In this document: piece after piece, positions 1 through 5,625 of the stretch
How positions within the stretch are numbered: position 1 is the first letter of the stretch
How the letters are laid out: each line of letters opens with the position of its first letter
Source: Gammaproteobacteria bacterium
GTDB lineage: Bacteria > Pseudomonadota > Gammaproteobacteria > Pseudomonadales > Pseudohongiellaceae
Assembly: GCA_016762995.1 (NCBI GenBank)
Contig: JAESUT010000048.1
Location: 395 to 6,470 of the forward strand
Length of the DNA stretch: 6,076 nt
Reading direction: 5' to 3'
Program-made: the position numbers and the translations under genes
The notes under the pieces: model-generated
Told to the model about the DNA's origin: nothing
Databases searched by the model: none
Seen by the model: the letters and a program-made list of their open reading frames with translations, nothing else

Positions 1-1
1 T

Positions 2-793
2 CAACTGCGGCTAATGGAGGCAATGGAAATTCCCGAATGGGCGGCAGTAGTAGGAGGCAGCCTCGGGGGCATGCAAGTATTACGCTGGACAATTAGCTAT
101 CCGGAGCGGGTCCGCCACGCGATCTGTATAGCTGCAGCGCCAAAATTGTCGGCACAAAACATTGCCTTCAACGAGGTTGCTAGACATTCGATCACTAGCG
201 ACCGAAACTTTCACGAGGGACGCTACCTAGAGAAAGGTACCTACCCCAAGCAAGGCTTAATGCTTGCGCGCATGGTTGGGCACATCACCTATTTGTCGGA
301 CAGCGCCATGCGTGCAAAGTTTGGTAAGTCAGTTTCAAATTTCGAACAAGATACTGCAGAAAATTTTGGTCGAGACCTACGCTCCGGAAAGCTAAGCTTC
401 GGATTTGATGTCGATTTCCAGGTGGAGAGCTATCTGCACTATCAAGGAGAAAGGTTCTCTAAGAACTTCGATGCGAATACCTATTTGTTAATGACTAAGG
501 CGCTGGACTACTTCGATCCCACCGTGGATTTCGAAGGCGACCTGTCGAAGGCATTTGCCAATAGCGACTGCAAATTCCTCATCATGTCATTCAGCACAGA
601 CTGGAGATTCCCACCGGAACGTTCGCGAGAGATTGTAGCCGACCTTCTTAAGGCAGGAAGAGAAGTTAGCTATCTTGAGATCGAGGCTGACCAGGGGCAT
701 GATGCATTCTTGCTTCCTATCCCTCGCTATATAGAAGCTCTATCGGGTTATCTACAACGAGTGCATCAGGAGAATGAAAACGATGCGACCTGA
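2..793 (+). CDS. metX: Homoserine O-acyltransferase MetX, 5'-truncated by window edge
   Basis: This enzyme transfers an acyl group (acetyl or succinyl from CoA) to the hydroxyl of homoserine, the committed step of methionine synthesis, in the cytoplasm. The reading frame is open from base 2, so the gene starts outside the window; roughly 140 N-terminal residues are missing compared with the usual 360-380. The alpha/beta-hydrolase triad is visible: nucleophile Ser in GGSLGGMQ (codon at 59), Asp in FSTDWRF (codon at 599) and His in DQGHDAF (codon at 698). The stretch [11 protein letters not shown]...[16 protein letters not shown] is near-identical to Pseudomonas-type MetX as I remember it. Related pseudomonad enzymes are annotated as succinyl-specific and dependent on MetW; I cannot decide the acyl donor from this sequence. 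A stretch of about 15 residues (326-370) looks longer than usual. The 3' end overlaps metW by 11 bases, so the two are probably translated together. Confidence 0.95.
   Translation, partial: QLRLMEAMEIPEWAAVVGGSLGGMQVLRWTISYPERVRHAICIAAAPKLSAQNIAFNEVARHSITSDRNFHEGRYLEKGTYPKQGLMLARMVGHITYLSDSAMRAKFGKSVSNFEQDTAENFGRDLRSGKLSFGFDVDFQVESYLHYQGERFSKNFDANTYLLMTKALDYFDPTVDFEGDLSKAFANSDCKFLIMSFSTDWRFPPERSREIVADLLKAGREVSYLEIEADQGHDAFLLPIPRYIEALSGYLQRVHQENENDAT
768..773 (+). promoter_or_regulatory. Ribosome binding site that fixes the metW start
   Basis: AGGAGA lies inside the end of metX. It touches the ATG at 774 directly, leaving no spacer, but sits nine bases before the ATG at 783, a normal distance. 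This favours 783 as the metW start, and the resulting [10 protein letters not shown]-terminus matches the start I remember for pseudomonad MetW. Confidence 0.6.
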
Positions 794-1382
794 TCTTGAA
801 ATTATTCAACAATGGATACAACCGAACAGTAAGGTCCTCGATCTTGGTTGTGGCGACGGCAGTCTACTGCATTACCTGCAAACAACTAAAAATGTGTACG
901 GCATCGGCTTAGAGATCGATACAGAGAATATTCAGCATTGTCTAGACAGGGGCACGAATGTCATCCAGCAAAATTTGGATGATGGTCTATCCAATTTTCA
1001 GTCGCAGAGCTTCGACACCGTACTCTTAGCGCAAACATTACAGGCTCTTAGTAAGCCCGATCACCTGATCGATGAGATGCTACGCATCGGCAAGAATGGC
1101 ATCGTGACATTTCCCAATTTTGGCAACTGGAAGAGTCGTTTGTATCTCGCAAGTCGAGGGCGCATGCCTGTCTCCAAATTTATACCCCACTCCTGGTATG
1201 ACACTCCGAATATTCATTTCTGTACGGTGAAAGATTTCGACGCGCTATGCAAAGAGAGAAATATTAAGGTGTTGGCGAGAACAGTGGTCGATCTTGAACA
1301 TCAGGGTAGTTGGTACATGAAAGCTTGGCCTAACCTCTTGGGCGAGATTGCTATCTACCACATCAGTAAAAACGCAGACTAA
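783..1382 (+). CDS. metW: Methionine biosynthesis protein MetW (class I SAM-fold)
   Basis: MetW is a cytoplasmic methyltransferase-fold protein encoded beside metX in many proteobacteria; it is reported to be needed for activity of the MetX type found there. The product is 199 residues, about the family length. The SAM-binding motif VLDLGCGDG is at residues 18-26. Further family blocks are [13 protein letters not shown] (78-90), TFPNFGNW (109-116), [11 protein letters not shown] (121-131), TPNIHFCT (141-148) and [11 protein letters not shown] (182-192). An in-frame ATG nine bases upstream (774) would add three residues but has no spacer from the Shine-Dalgarno sequence, so 783 is preferred. 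The gene overlaps metX by 11 bases and must share its transcript. No hairpin followed by a T-run is visible after the stop. Family assignment is secure; whether it methylates anything is not known from sequence. Confidence 0.95.
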   Translation: MRPDLEIIQQWIQPNSKVLDLGCGDGSLLHYLQTTKNVYGIGLEIDTENIQHCLDRGTNVIQQNLDDGLSNFQSQSFDTVLLAQTLQALSKPDHLIDEMLRIGKNGIVTFPNFGNWKSRLYLASRGRMPVSKFIPHSWYDTPNIHFCTVKDFDALCKERNIKVLARTVVDLEHQGSWYMKAWPNLLGEIAIYHISKNAD

Positions 1383-1640
1383 GGACTTTGGATAAGAATA
1401 CCTAGAGTAGTGTAAGCGAGCAGTGATAGAGAAAGCATATTGAATTACAGGCCATGCACTAAAGTCTGAGATGCCCCGACCAAATTTAGTCCCCTATTTT
1501 AACGCTCTACAATCCAACTACTGAGCTATTCAGCTACGGGCTCCTTTAACTGGCAACCTTAAGGCGATGCTGCTAGATTGCCCAATACGCTGCAAAGCGT
1601 GATGTGCGGCTCAGCTAACAAACGGCAGGCACCCTTTACA
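1383..1640. other. Gap between metW and the cytochrome gene, no gene seen
   Basis: This 258-base stretch holds no convincing coding sequence on either strand; an in-frame TTG at 1578 would only extend the downstream gene. It contains a near-palindrome (1478-1491), a weak promoter-like pair (1485-1513) and, on the minus strand, a segment resembling the acceptor and D-arm half of a tRNA (1504-1533). An 8-base palindrome CCTTAAGG lies at 1557-1564. No intrinsic terminator for metW is apparent. The promoter of the cytochrome/molybdoenzyme pair should lie here. Confidence 0.6.
1485..1513 (+). promoter_or_regulatory. Weak candidate sigma70-type promoter for the cytochrome/molybdoenzyme pair
   Basis: TACAAT at 1508-1513 matches the -10 consensus at five of six positions. 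TTTAGT at 1485-1490, 17 bases upstream, matches the -35 consensus at only three. The -35 half overlaps a 14-base near-palindrome (1478-1491), a place where a regulator could act. It would give a leader of roughly 120 bases before the start at 1641. This rests on pattern matching by eye only. Confidence 0.18.
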
Positions 1641-2360
1641 ATGGAATTGAAACAAACTGGGAGTTGGGTACTTAGGCACAGCTACAATGTGCGAATCTGT
1701 CACTGGATAAACGTCATTTGCTTCGCCTATCTTTTCCTTAGCGGCATCATGATGTTCTTGCAATTTCCAGAACTCTACTGGGGAGACGTAGGTTTCCGCG
1801 GCTACGAGGCGGTGTTCAAGCTGTCCAATTGGGGGCTTTCTTGGGAGGAGTCGGATGCACTAGGCAACCGTCAGTGGGGCAGGAACTATCACTTTCTCTT
1901 CGCCTGGATCTTCCTTTTTAATAATCTCATTTATGTCGGGTGGAATTTGAAGAACCGACATTTCTCTCGGCGCATGTGGCCACAACGGGATGAACTGAGT
2001 AAAGACAATCTAAAGAAAGAGCTGAAACAACACCTGCGCCTGCGAGCTGCAAAAGGTGATGCCGCAACCAAATACAATGTGTTTCAGAAATTTTCCTATC
2101 TCATCGTCATTTTTGCGCTGTTTCCTTTCATGCTCATAAGTGGGCTCGCGCAAATGCCGGCCTTTACCGCAATCTCGCCAGAGTTAATCGACCTATTTGG
2201 TGGTCGGCAAAGTGCACGAACGCTACATGCAATTTCCACAGTGTTACTTGTCCTGTTTGTTGTCATCCACGTAATTGAAGTCTTTGTTGCTGGAGCGGTT
2301 AACCACATTCGGGCAATGATTACCGGAAAATATTATCTGTCGACGAAGGAGAAGACATGA
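1641..2360 (+). CDS. Cytochrome b561-type membrane subunit of a molybdoenzyme complex
   Basis: This is a b-type cytochrome of the inner membrane, related to the Ni-hydrogenase/formate dehydrogenase cytochrome b family. It probably carries electrons between the quinone pool and the partner molybdoenzyme encoded next. The 239-residue product has four hydrophobic segments, about residues 19-41, 83-103, 150-172 and 193-219. Candidate heme-ligand histidines sit at the helix ends and cores: H21 (RICHWIN), H84, H196 (TLHAIS) and H210 (VVIHVIE). The loop between helices 2 and 3 (about 104-148) is long and strongly basic, which suggests a cytoplasmic side. The pattern FPELYWGD after helix 1 recalls partners of sulfite-oxidase-fold proteins. 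An in-frame TTG at 1578 and ATG at 1602 would lengthen the N-terminus, but the ATG at 1641 puts a short tail before the first conserved block; its Shine-Dalgarno (GGCAGG, 1624-1629) is weak. Its last four bases overlap the next gene. Confidence 0.85.
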   Translation: MELKQTGSWVLRHSYNVRICHWINVICFAYLFLSGIMMFLQFPELYWGDVGFRGYEAVFKLSNWGLSWEESDALGNRQWGRNYHFLFAWIFLFNNLIYVGWNLKNRHFSRRMWPQRDELSKDNLKKELKQHLRLRAAKGDAATKYNVFQKFSYLIVIFALFPFMLISGLAQMPAFTAISPELIDLFGGRQSARTLHAISTVLLVLFVVIHVIEVFVAGAVNHIRAMITGKYYLSTKEKT

Positions 2361-3118
2361 AGAATAAAACCCGAACTCTTTCTCGAAGAAAGTTTATCGC
2401 AGGCGCCGGGGCAATGAGCGGAATGCTTCTCACCGGTTGTGACACAGAGCTTTATACACCACCAAAAATACGAAGTGGTTTAATGGGGGTCAGCGATGTA
2501 CTGACGATGGCCTCTCAGCGATTATTGATGTCTGGCCAAGGCTTGGTGAAAGAGTTTGAAACAGGCGATATCACCAAGGACTTTCCGGCTTGGGGCAGAA
2601 CAAATCCAGAGGATGAAAGCTACCAGAAACTGGCAAGTAATGAATTCACTGACTGGAGTCTTTCCGTAGGAGGGTTGGTTAATCGACCCGCCTCTTTTTC
2701 ACTACAAGACTTAAAACGACTTCCTTCCCGAACGCAAACAACAATGCATATCTGTGAACAGGGCTGGTCCGCTATTGCACAGTGGACCGGAGTTCCTCTC
2801 ACCACGCTTCTTGAAGCCGCCGGTGGCGTTTCGCAGGAAGCGCGCTATGTGGTTATCGATACATATGATGGCTGGTATGACGCCTACGACATGTTCGACG
2901 TGGTTCATCCGCAAACTATTCTTGCTTACGGTTTAAACGGAAAAGACATACCACGAGGAAACGGTGCGCCCGTTAGGCTGCGGGTCGAAAGACATTGCGG
3001 TTACAGGCATCTAAAATTCGTGAAGTCGATACAGGTTGTAGCATCTGTGGAGAATATTGGTCGCGGCAAGGGAGGGCTTTTATCGGATTACAACTGGCAC
3101 TGGTATGCGGGCGCTTAA
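2357..3118 (+). CDS. Tat-exported molybdopterin oxidoreductase, sulfite-oxidase fold, likely lipoprotein
   Basis: A periplasmic molybdopterin enzyme of the sulfite oxidase/MsrP superfamily; the substrate is unknown. The 253-residue product begins with a twin-arginine signal (SRRKFI, residues 9-14), a hydrophobic stretch and a lipobox LTGC ending at Cys28, so it should be exported folded and lipid-anchored. Asp29 follows the lipidated cysteine, a position that in E. coli retains lipoproteins in the inner membrane. Cys133 in HICEQGWS is the expected molybdenum-ligating cysteine. Other family blocks are WTGVPL (143-148), DGWYDAYDMFDVVHPQTILAYG (171-192) and GAPVRLRVER (203-212), with a C-terminal NWHWYAG block (246-252). 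There is no room for a C-terminal dimerisation domain as in true sulfite oxidases. The start has a good site (AAGGAG at 2346-2351), and the ATGA overlap with the cytochrome gene indicates coupled translation and a joint complex. MsrP is an alternative name, but the partner here is not an MsrQ-type protein. Cys214 stands where I recall leucine in relatives. Confidence 0.88.
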   Translation: MKNKTRTLSRRKFIAGAGAMSGMLLTGCDTELYTPPKIRSGLMGVSDVLTMASQRLLMSGQGLVKEFETGDITKDFPAWGRTNPEDESYQKLASNEFTDWSLSVGGLVNRPASFSLQDLKRLPSRTQTTMHICEQGWSAIAQWTGVPLTTLLEAAGGVSQEARYVVIDTYDGWYDAYDMFDVVHPQTILAYGLNGKDIPRGNGAPVRLRVERHCGYRHLKFVKSIQVVASVENIGRGKGGLLSDYNWHWYAGA

Positions 3119-3239
3119 TGGGCTCAAAAGGCTCAGTGCCTGTGAGGTAGAACCGACAAGCAAAATGTCCTTGGCCTAGTTAACAAGACAACAAACGCAC
3201 TCTGCCTACTTCGATTTATCCTCCAGCGATACCGTAATG

Positions 3240-3269
3240 TCGGCATGAAAAGAACCATTGAGTTATACT
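3240..3269 (+). promoter_or_regulatory. Candidate promoter for rdgB-hemW
   Basis: TATACT at 3264-3269 matches the -10 consensus at five of six positions. TCGGCA at 3240-3245, 18 bases upstream, matches the -35 at four. Transcription would begin near 3276, about 140 bases before the rdgB start. A promoter is expected somewhere in this gap because the molybdoenzyme pair looks like a separate unit, but this particular site is judged by eye only. Confidence 0.25.
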
Positions 3270-3405
3270 TCATCATGGAAGTTATAGATAACTCGTAAAC
3301 TATGTTCTATCGATTACAACCAGACCCATTCCAATGCCGACCAGAAATCCTTTCTCCAATCTTACTTATCCCGTCCTACTTTTCGTGGCGCTCTTGTTAA
3401 ATGGC

Positions 3406-3409
3406 GGAG
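3406..3409 (+). promoter_or_regulatory. Ribosome binding site that fixes the rdgB start
   Basis: GGAG stands six bases before the ATG at 3416. The earlier in-frame ATG at 3401 has no purine-rich site in front of it, and this motif would lie inside its coding sequence. The later start gives MRKIVLASSN, matching the usual RdgB N-terminus. Confidence 0.6.
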
Positions 3410-3415
3410 ATACAA

Positions 3416-4018
3416 ATGCGTAAAATAGTACTGGCAAGCAGTAATAGGGGGAAGCTTGTTGAACTACAAGCCATCCTCGAGCAGAAGGACGTTCAACTAT
3501 TGCCACAGTCCGAATTCTCGGTGAGCGATGCCGATGAGACTGGCCTTAGCTTTGTTGAGAATGCATTGATAAAGGCGCGCCATGCCTGCCTTTCAACCGG
3601 CCTGCCCGCCATCGCGGACGATAGTGGGATAGAAGTCGACGCACTCAAGGGCGAGCCAGGAATCTATTCGGCGCGCTATGCTGGAGTCCATGGCCCAGAG
3701 GCGGACATCGATAACAACGCGAAATTACTACGTGAACTGGAAGGCGTAGCCGAAGCAGATCGCAGCGCAAGATTTCAGTGCGTTATCGCCTATATGCGAC
3801 ATGCCAAGGACCCAATGCCCTTAATATGTCAGGGCACGTGGGAAGGACGCATACTGTTCAGTGAAGAAGGCGAGAACGGATTTGGTTATGACCCCCTATT
3901 CTATGTACTTAGCGAAGGCTGTGCTTCTGCGAAGCTGGACGCCGCCGAAAAAAATGCCATCAGCCATCGAGGCCAAGCGCTAGCGCAGCTATTACTATGT
4001 TGGAACTCCCACCACTAA
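3416..4018 (+). CDS. rdgB: XTP/dITP pyrophosphatase (RdgB/HAM1)
   Basis: This cytoplasmic house-cleaning enzyme hydrolyses dITP, ITP and XTP to monophosphates plus pyrophosphate, keeping deaminated purines out of nucleic acids. The product has 200 residues; E. coli RdgB has 197. Family motifs are in order: the triphosphate-binding SSNRGKL (residues 8-14), ETGLSFVENALIKARHA (41-57), the catalytic IADDSGIEVDAL block with Asp68 and Asp69 (66-77), GIYSARYAG (82-90), FGYDPLF (156-162) and SHRGQAL (183-189). An upstream ATG at 3401 would add five residues but lacks a ribosome binding site. The end overlaps hemW by 22 bases, an adjacency well known in gammaproteobacteria. Identification is secure. 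Confidence 0.97.
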   Translation: MRKIVLASSNRGKLVELQAILEQKDVQLLPQSEFSVSDADETGLSFVENALIKARHACLSTGLPAIADDSGIEVDALKGEPGIYSARYAGVHGPEADIDNNAKLLRELEGVAEADRSARFQCVIAYMRHAKDPMPLICQGTWEGRILFSEEGENGFGYDPLFYVLSEGCASAKLDAAEKNAISHRGQALAQLLLCWNSHH

Positions 4019-5136
4019 GCCTCTACATCCACATACCCTGGTGTGTGAAAAAATGCCCCTACTGCGACTTCAATTCTCATGAAGTGCAATCGGTCATTCC
4101 CGAGGGCGACTACGTAGATATTCTTTGCCAGGACTTCGATCGTGACTATGAGCATTGCAATACTCGCCCAATACATTCCATTTTCATTGGTGGGGGCACA
4201 CCGAGTCTATTTAGCGCAAAGTCATTCGAAAAAATTCTATCGCACATACAAGCGAAAGCATCTCTAAGCACTGCCTGCGAAATCACCCTCGAGGCTAACC
4301 CGGGCACGGCAGAGGCTGACAAGTTTTCCGATTATTTTGCAGCCGGGATAAACCGTCTATCTATCGGCGTTCAGAGCTTCGATGAGCGTCAGTTAAAAAA
4401 CCTTGGCCGCATCCACTCATCCGATGAATCCAAACGTGCAATCGATTTTACCAGAAGAGCCGGCTTTGATAATTTCAACCTAGATCTAATGCATGGCCTT
4501 CCCGGCCAGGATGTTAGCGATGCACTCAACGATTTACAGACCGCAATCGACTTCGATCCGCCACACATCTCCTGGTATCAACTCACCATCGAGCCTAATA
4601 CCGTCTTCTATGCGCGCCCGCCTACTCTGCCCGAAGAGCCAGTCTTAAATTCTCTGGAGGATGCCGGGCTCGCCCTGCTAGCAAATTCTGGCTATCAACG
4701 TTATGAAGTGTCGGCGTTCTCAAAGAAAGGCAGTCATTCACGACACAACCTAAACTACTGGGAATTTGGCGACTATGTTGGCATAGGGGCTGGCGCCCAT
4801 GGCAAGATCACGCTTGCAGAGACAAATACTATTGTTCGAACCCAGAAACATAGACAGCCGGATCACTACCTAAGAAATGGTATTCAATCTAAGACAAAAC
4901 GAACCGAAATTCTGCCGGATGAGCGTGCTATTGAATTTCTGTTAAACGCTCTTCGCAGTAGACATGGATTTTCAGAGTCCCTGTTTCAATCCAGAACCGG
5001 GCTCCCTTTTAGCGCTATCGGAAAGAAGGTAGAATACTTAATCTCGGGCGGGCTGCTGCAGAGGAAAGATGGTCGTATAGCAGCCTCAGACAAAGGATAT
5101 CGACTTCTAAATAGCTTGTTACAAGAATTTCTTTAG
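3997..5136 (+). CDS. hemW: Heme chaperone HemW (radical SAM, HemN-like)
   Basis: HemW resembles oxygen-independent coproporphyrinogen III oxidase but is regarded as a heme-binding chaperone that delivers heme to membrane respiratory proteins. The 379-residue product has the radical SAM cluster motif CVKKCPYC (Cys16, Cys20, Cys23). It lacks the additional cysteine two residues after the motif that marks genuine HemN (Asp24-Phe25 here). Further blocks are GGGTPS (65-70), EANPGT (99-104), SIGVQS (122-127), DLMHGLPGQ (163-171) and the HNLNYW motif (250-255) linked to heme binding in this family. A winged-helix-like C-terminal part follows from about 305. The ATG at 3997 lies inside the end of rdgB, with no recognisable Shine-Dalgarno sequence directly before it, so translation is probably coupled to rdgB. 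The N-terminus LPPLSLYIHIPWC agrees with E. coli HemW, supporting this start. Confidence 0.95.
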   Translation: MLELPPLSLYIHIPWCVKKCPYCDFNSHEVQSVIPEGDYVDILCQDFDRDYEHCNTRPIHSIFIGGGTPSLFSAKSFEKILSHIQAKASLSTACEITLEANPGTAEADKFSDYFAAGINRLSIGVQSFDERQLKNLGRIHSSDESKRAIDFTRRAGFDNFNLDLMHGLPGQDVSDALNDLQTAIDFDPPHISWYQLTIEPNTVFYARPPTLPEEPVLNSLEDAGLALLANSGYQRYEVSAFSKKGSHSRHNLNYWEFGDYVGIGAGAHGKITLAETNTIVRTQKHRQPDHYLRNGIQSKTKRTEILPDERAIEFLLNALRSRHGFSESLFQSRTGLPFSAIGKKVEYLISGGLLQRKDGRIAASDKGYRLLNSLLQEFL

Positions 5137-5143
5137 GGAGCCT

Positions 5144-5209
5144 ATGTTCAAGTCATTAATTATTAGCGAAGCTCTTGTTAAAGAAGAGGCTGAAAGCCAG
5201 AATGGCTAA
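5144..5209 (+). CDS. Possible 21-residue peptide after hemW (doubtful)
   Basis: Eight bases after the hemW stop, an ATG at 5144 opens a 21-codon frame (begins MFKSLIISEAL, ends AESQNG). It is preceded by AGGGAG at 5135-5140, a strong site but only three bases from the ATG, closer than normal. The product has a short hydrophobic start and an acidic, polar end, and I recognise no family. It may be a real small protein, the remnant of a lost gene, or chance. The frame runs through an imperfect hairpin at 5170-5191. Confidence 0.2.
   Translation: MFKSLIISEALVKEEAESQNG
5170..5191 (+). other. Imperfect inverted repeat between hemW and phhB
   Basis: AGCTCTT at 5170-5176 pairs with AAGAG(G)CT at 5184-5191, giving seven base pairs with one bulged G (5189) and a seven-base loop. 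No T-run follows, so it is not a standard intrinsic terminator. A smaller hairpin, GGCT-gaa-AGCC, overlaps it at 5188-5198 region. It could slow or partly stop transcription between hemW and phhB, or be chance. Confidence 0.25.
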
Positions 5210-5231
5210 TGGCTTGATTCGAGACTCCCAC

Positions 5232-5235
5232 AGGA
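5232..5235 (+). promoter_or_regulatory. Ribosome binding site that fixes the phhB start
   Basis: AGGA ends six bases before the ATG at 5242. The alternative TTG at 5236 directly abuts it with no spacer and would add only two residues, so the ATG is preferred. Confidence 0.55.
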
Positions 5236-5241
5236 TTGTCT

Positions 5242-5595
5242 ATGGAAAATCTATACGAGAAGCACTGCGAAGCCTGCCAGATGGGAGCCCCACTGGTAAG
5301 CGACGAAGAGGCGAATGACCTGTTGCTTAAGGTCCCTGGCTGGAAGCGAGGTTTCCATGAGGGTGTAGAAAAACTCACTCGCGAATTTCATTTCGTCGAG
5401 TTCAAAGACTCGTTCGCCTTTACCTACAAGATAGCTACACTGGCTGAGCGCGAGAATCACCATCCGTCCATCATGACCGAATGGGGCAAAGTTACCGTCT
5501 ACTGGTGGACGCACAAAATTAATGGCCTGCATGTTAATGATTTTATTATGGCCTCGAAGACCGATATGATCGCCAAACTCTCCGCCCCTTCTTAA
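5242..5595 (+). CDS. phhB: Pterin-4a-carbinolamine dehydratase (PhhB/PCD)
   Basis: This small cytoplasmic enzyme dehydrates 4a-hydroxytetrahydropterin, made by aromatic amino acid hydroxylases, so that the cofactor can be reduced again; related proteins also take part in molybdopterin-type or transcription-coactivator roles. The 117-residue product is the length of Pseudomonas PhhB (about 118). The catalytic histidines known from the rat enzyme correspond to His73, His74 and His91, in ENHHPS (71-76) and WWTHKINGL (88-96). HCEAC at 8-12 and NDFIMA at 99-104 match pseudomonad PhhB as I recall it. No phenylalanine hydroxylase gene is beside it, unlike the classical phhA-phhB pair, so its hydroxylase partner must be elsewhere or the protein serves another role. 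It lies 30 bases upstream of argE and may share its transcript. Confidence 0.93.
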   Translation: MENLYEKHCEACQMGAPLVSDEEANDLLLKVPGWKRGFHEGVEKLTREFHFVEFKDSFAFTYKIATLAERENHHPSIMTEWGKVTVYWWTHKINGLHVNDFIMASKTDMIAKLSAPS

Positions 5596-5614
5596 CATTT
5601 ACACATTTTTGACT

Positions 5615-5618
5615 GGAG
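5615..5618 (+). promoter_or_regulatory. Ribosome binding site supporting a GTG start for argE
   Basis: GGAG lies seven bases before the GTG at 5626. No ATG stands in frame near the expected N-terminus, so GTG is the likely start codon. Confidence 0.6.
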
Positions 5619-5625
5619 ACCCTCC

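Larger units (their letters stand above)
3119..3415. other. Gap between the molybdoenzyme gene and rdgB, no confident gene
   Basis: No reading frame here is convincing. A 32-codon frame at 3302-3400 on the + strand has no ribosome binding site. On the minus strand, 3206-3311 reads as short open segments broken by in-frame stops and could be decayed coding sequence. A direct repeat GGCTCA occurs at 3121-3126 and 3130-3135 just after the molybdoenzyme stop. No hairpin plus T-run terminator is seen. In pseudomonads a DUF4426 gene is expected before rdgB; I do not recognise it here. Confidence 0.55.

Noticed and set aside
1578..1640. Upstream TTG/GTG/ATG starts for the cytochrome gene
   Set aside because: The added residues are not typical of the family N-terminus and no good Shine-Dalgarno precedes them; not fully excluded because the site before 1641 is also weak.
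2096..2308. 70-residue minus-strand frame inside the cytochrome gene
   Set aside because: It is the antisense of a well-supported membrane protein and has no family features.
2620..2936. Three frames of 60-67 residues overlapping the molybdoenzyme gene (two minus, one plus)
   Set aside because: They lie wholly within a conserved coding sequence in other frames and show no motifs.
3119..3160. Possible terminator after the molybdoenzyme (CTCA...TGAG hairpin near 3132-3146)
   Set aside because: The stem is only four base pairs and no T-run follows.
3302..3400. 32-codon + strand frame ending directly before the ATG at 3401
   Set aside because: No ribosome binding site and no recognisable protein features; most likely chance.
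3390..5182. 12-base direct repeat GCTCTTGTTAAA at 3390-3401 and 5171-5182
   Set aside because: About one 12-base match is expected by chance in a window this size, and the flanks do not extend the match.
5251..5598. 115-residue minus-strand frame opposite phhB
   Set aside because: It mirrors the phhB coding sequence almost exactly; phhB has all its catalytic motifs, so the antisense frame is a shadow. The shorter minus-strand frame at 5178-5378 is rejected for the same reason.
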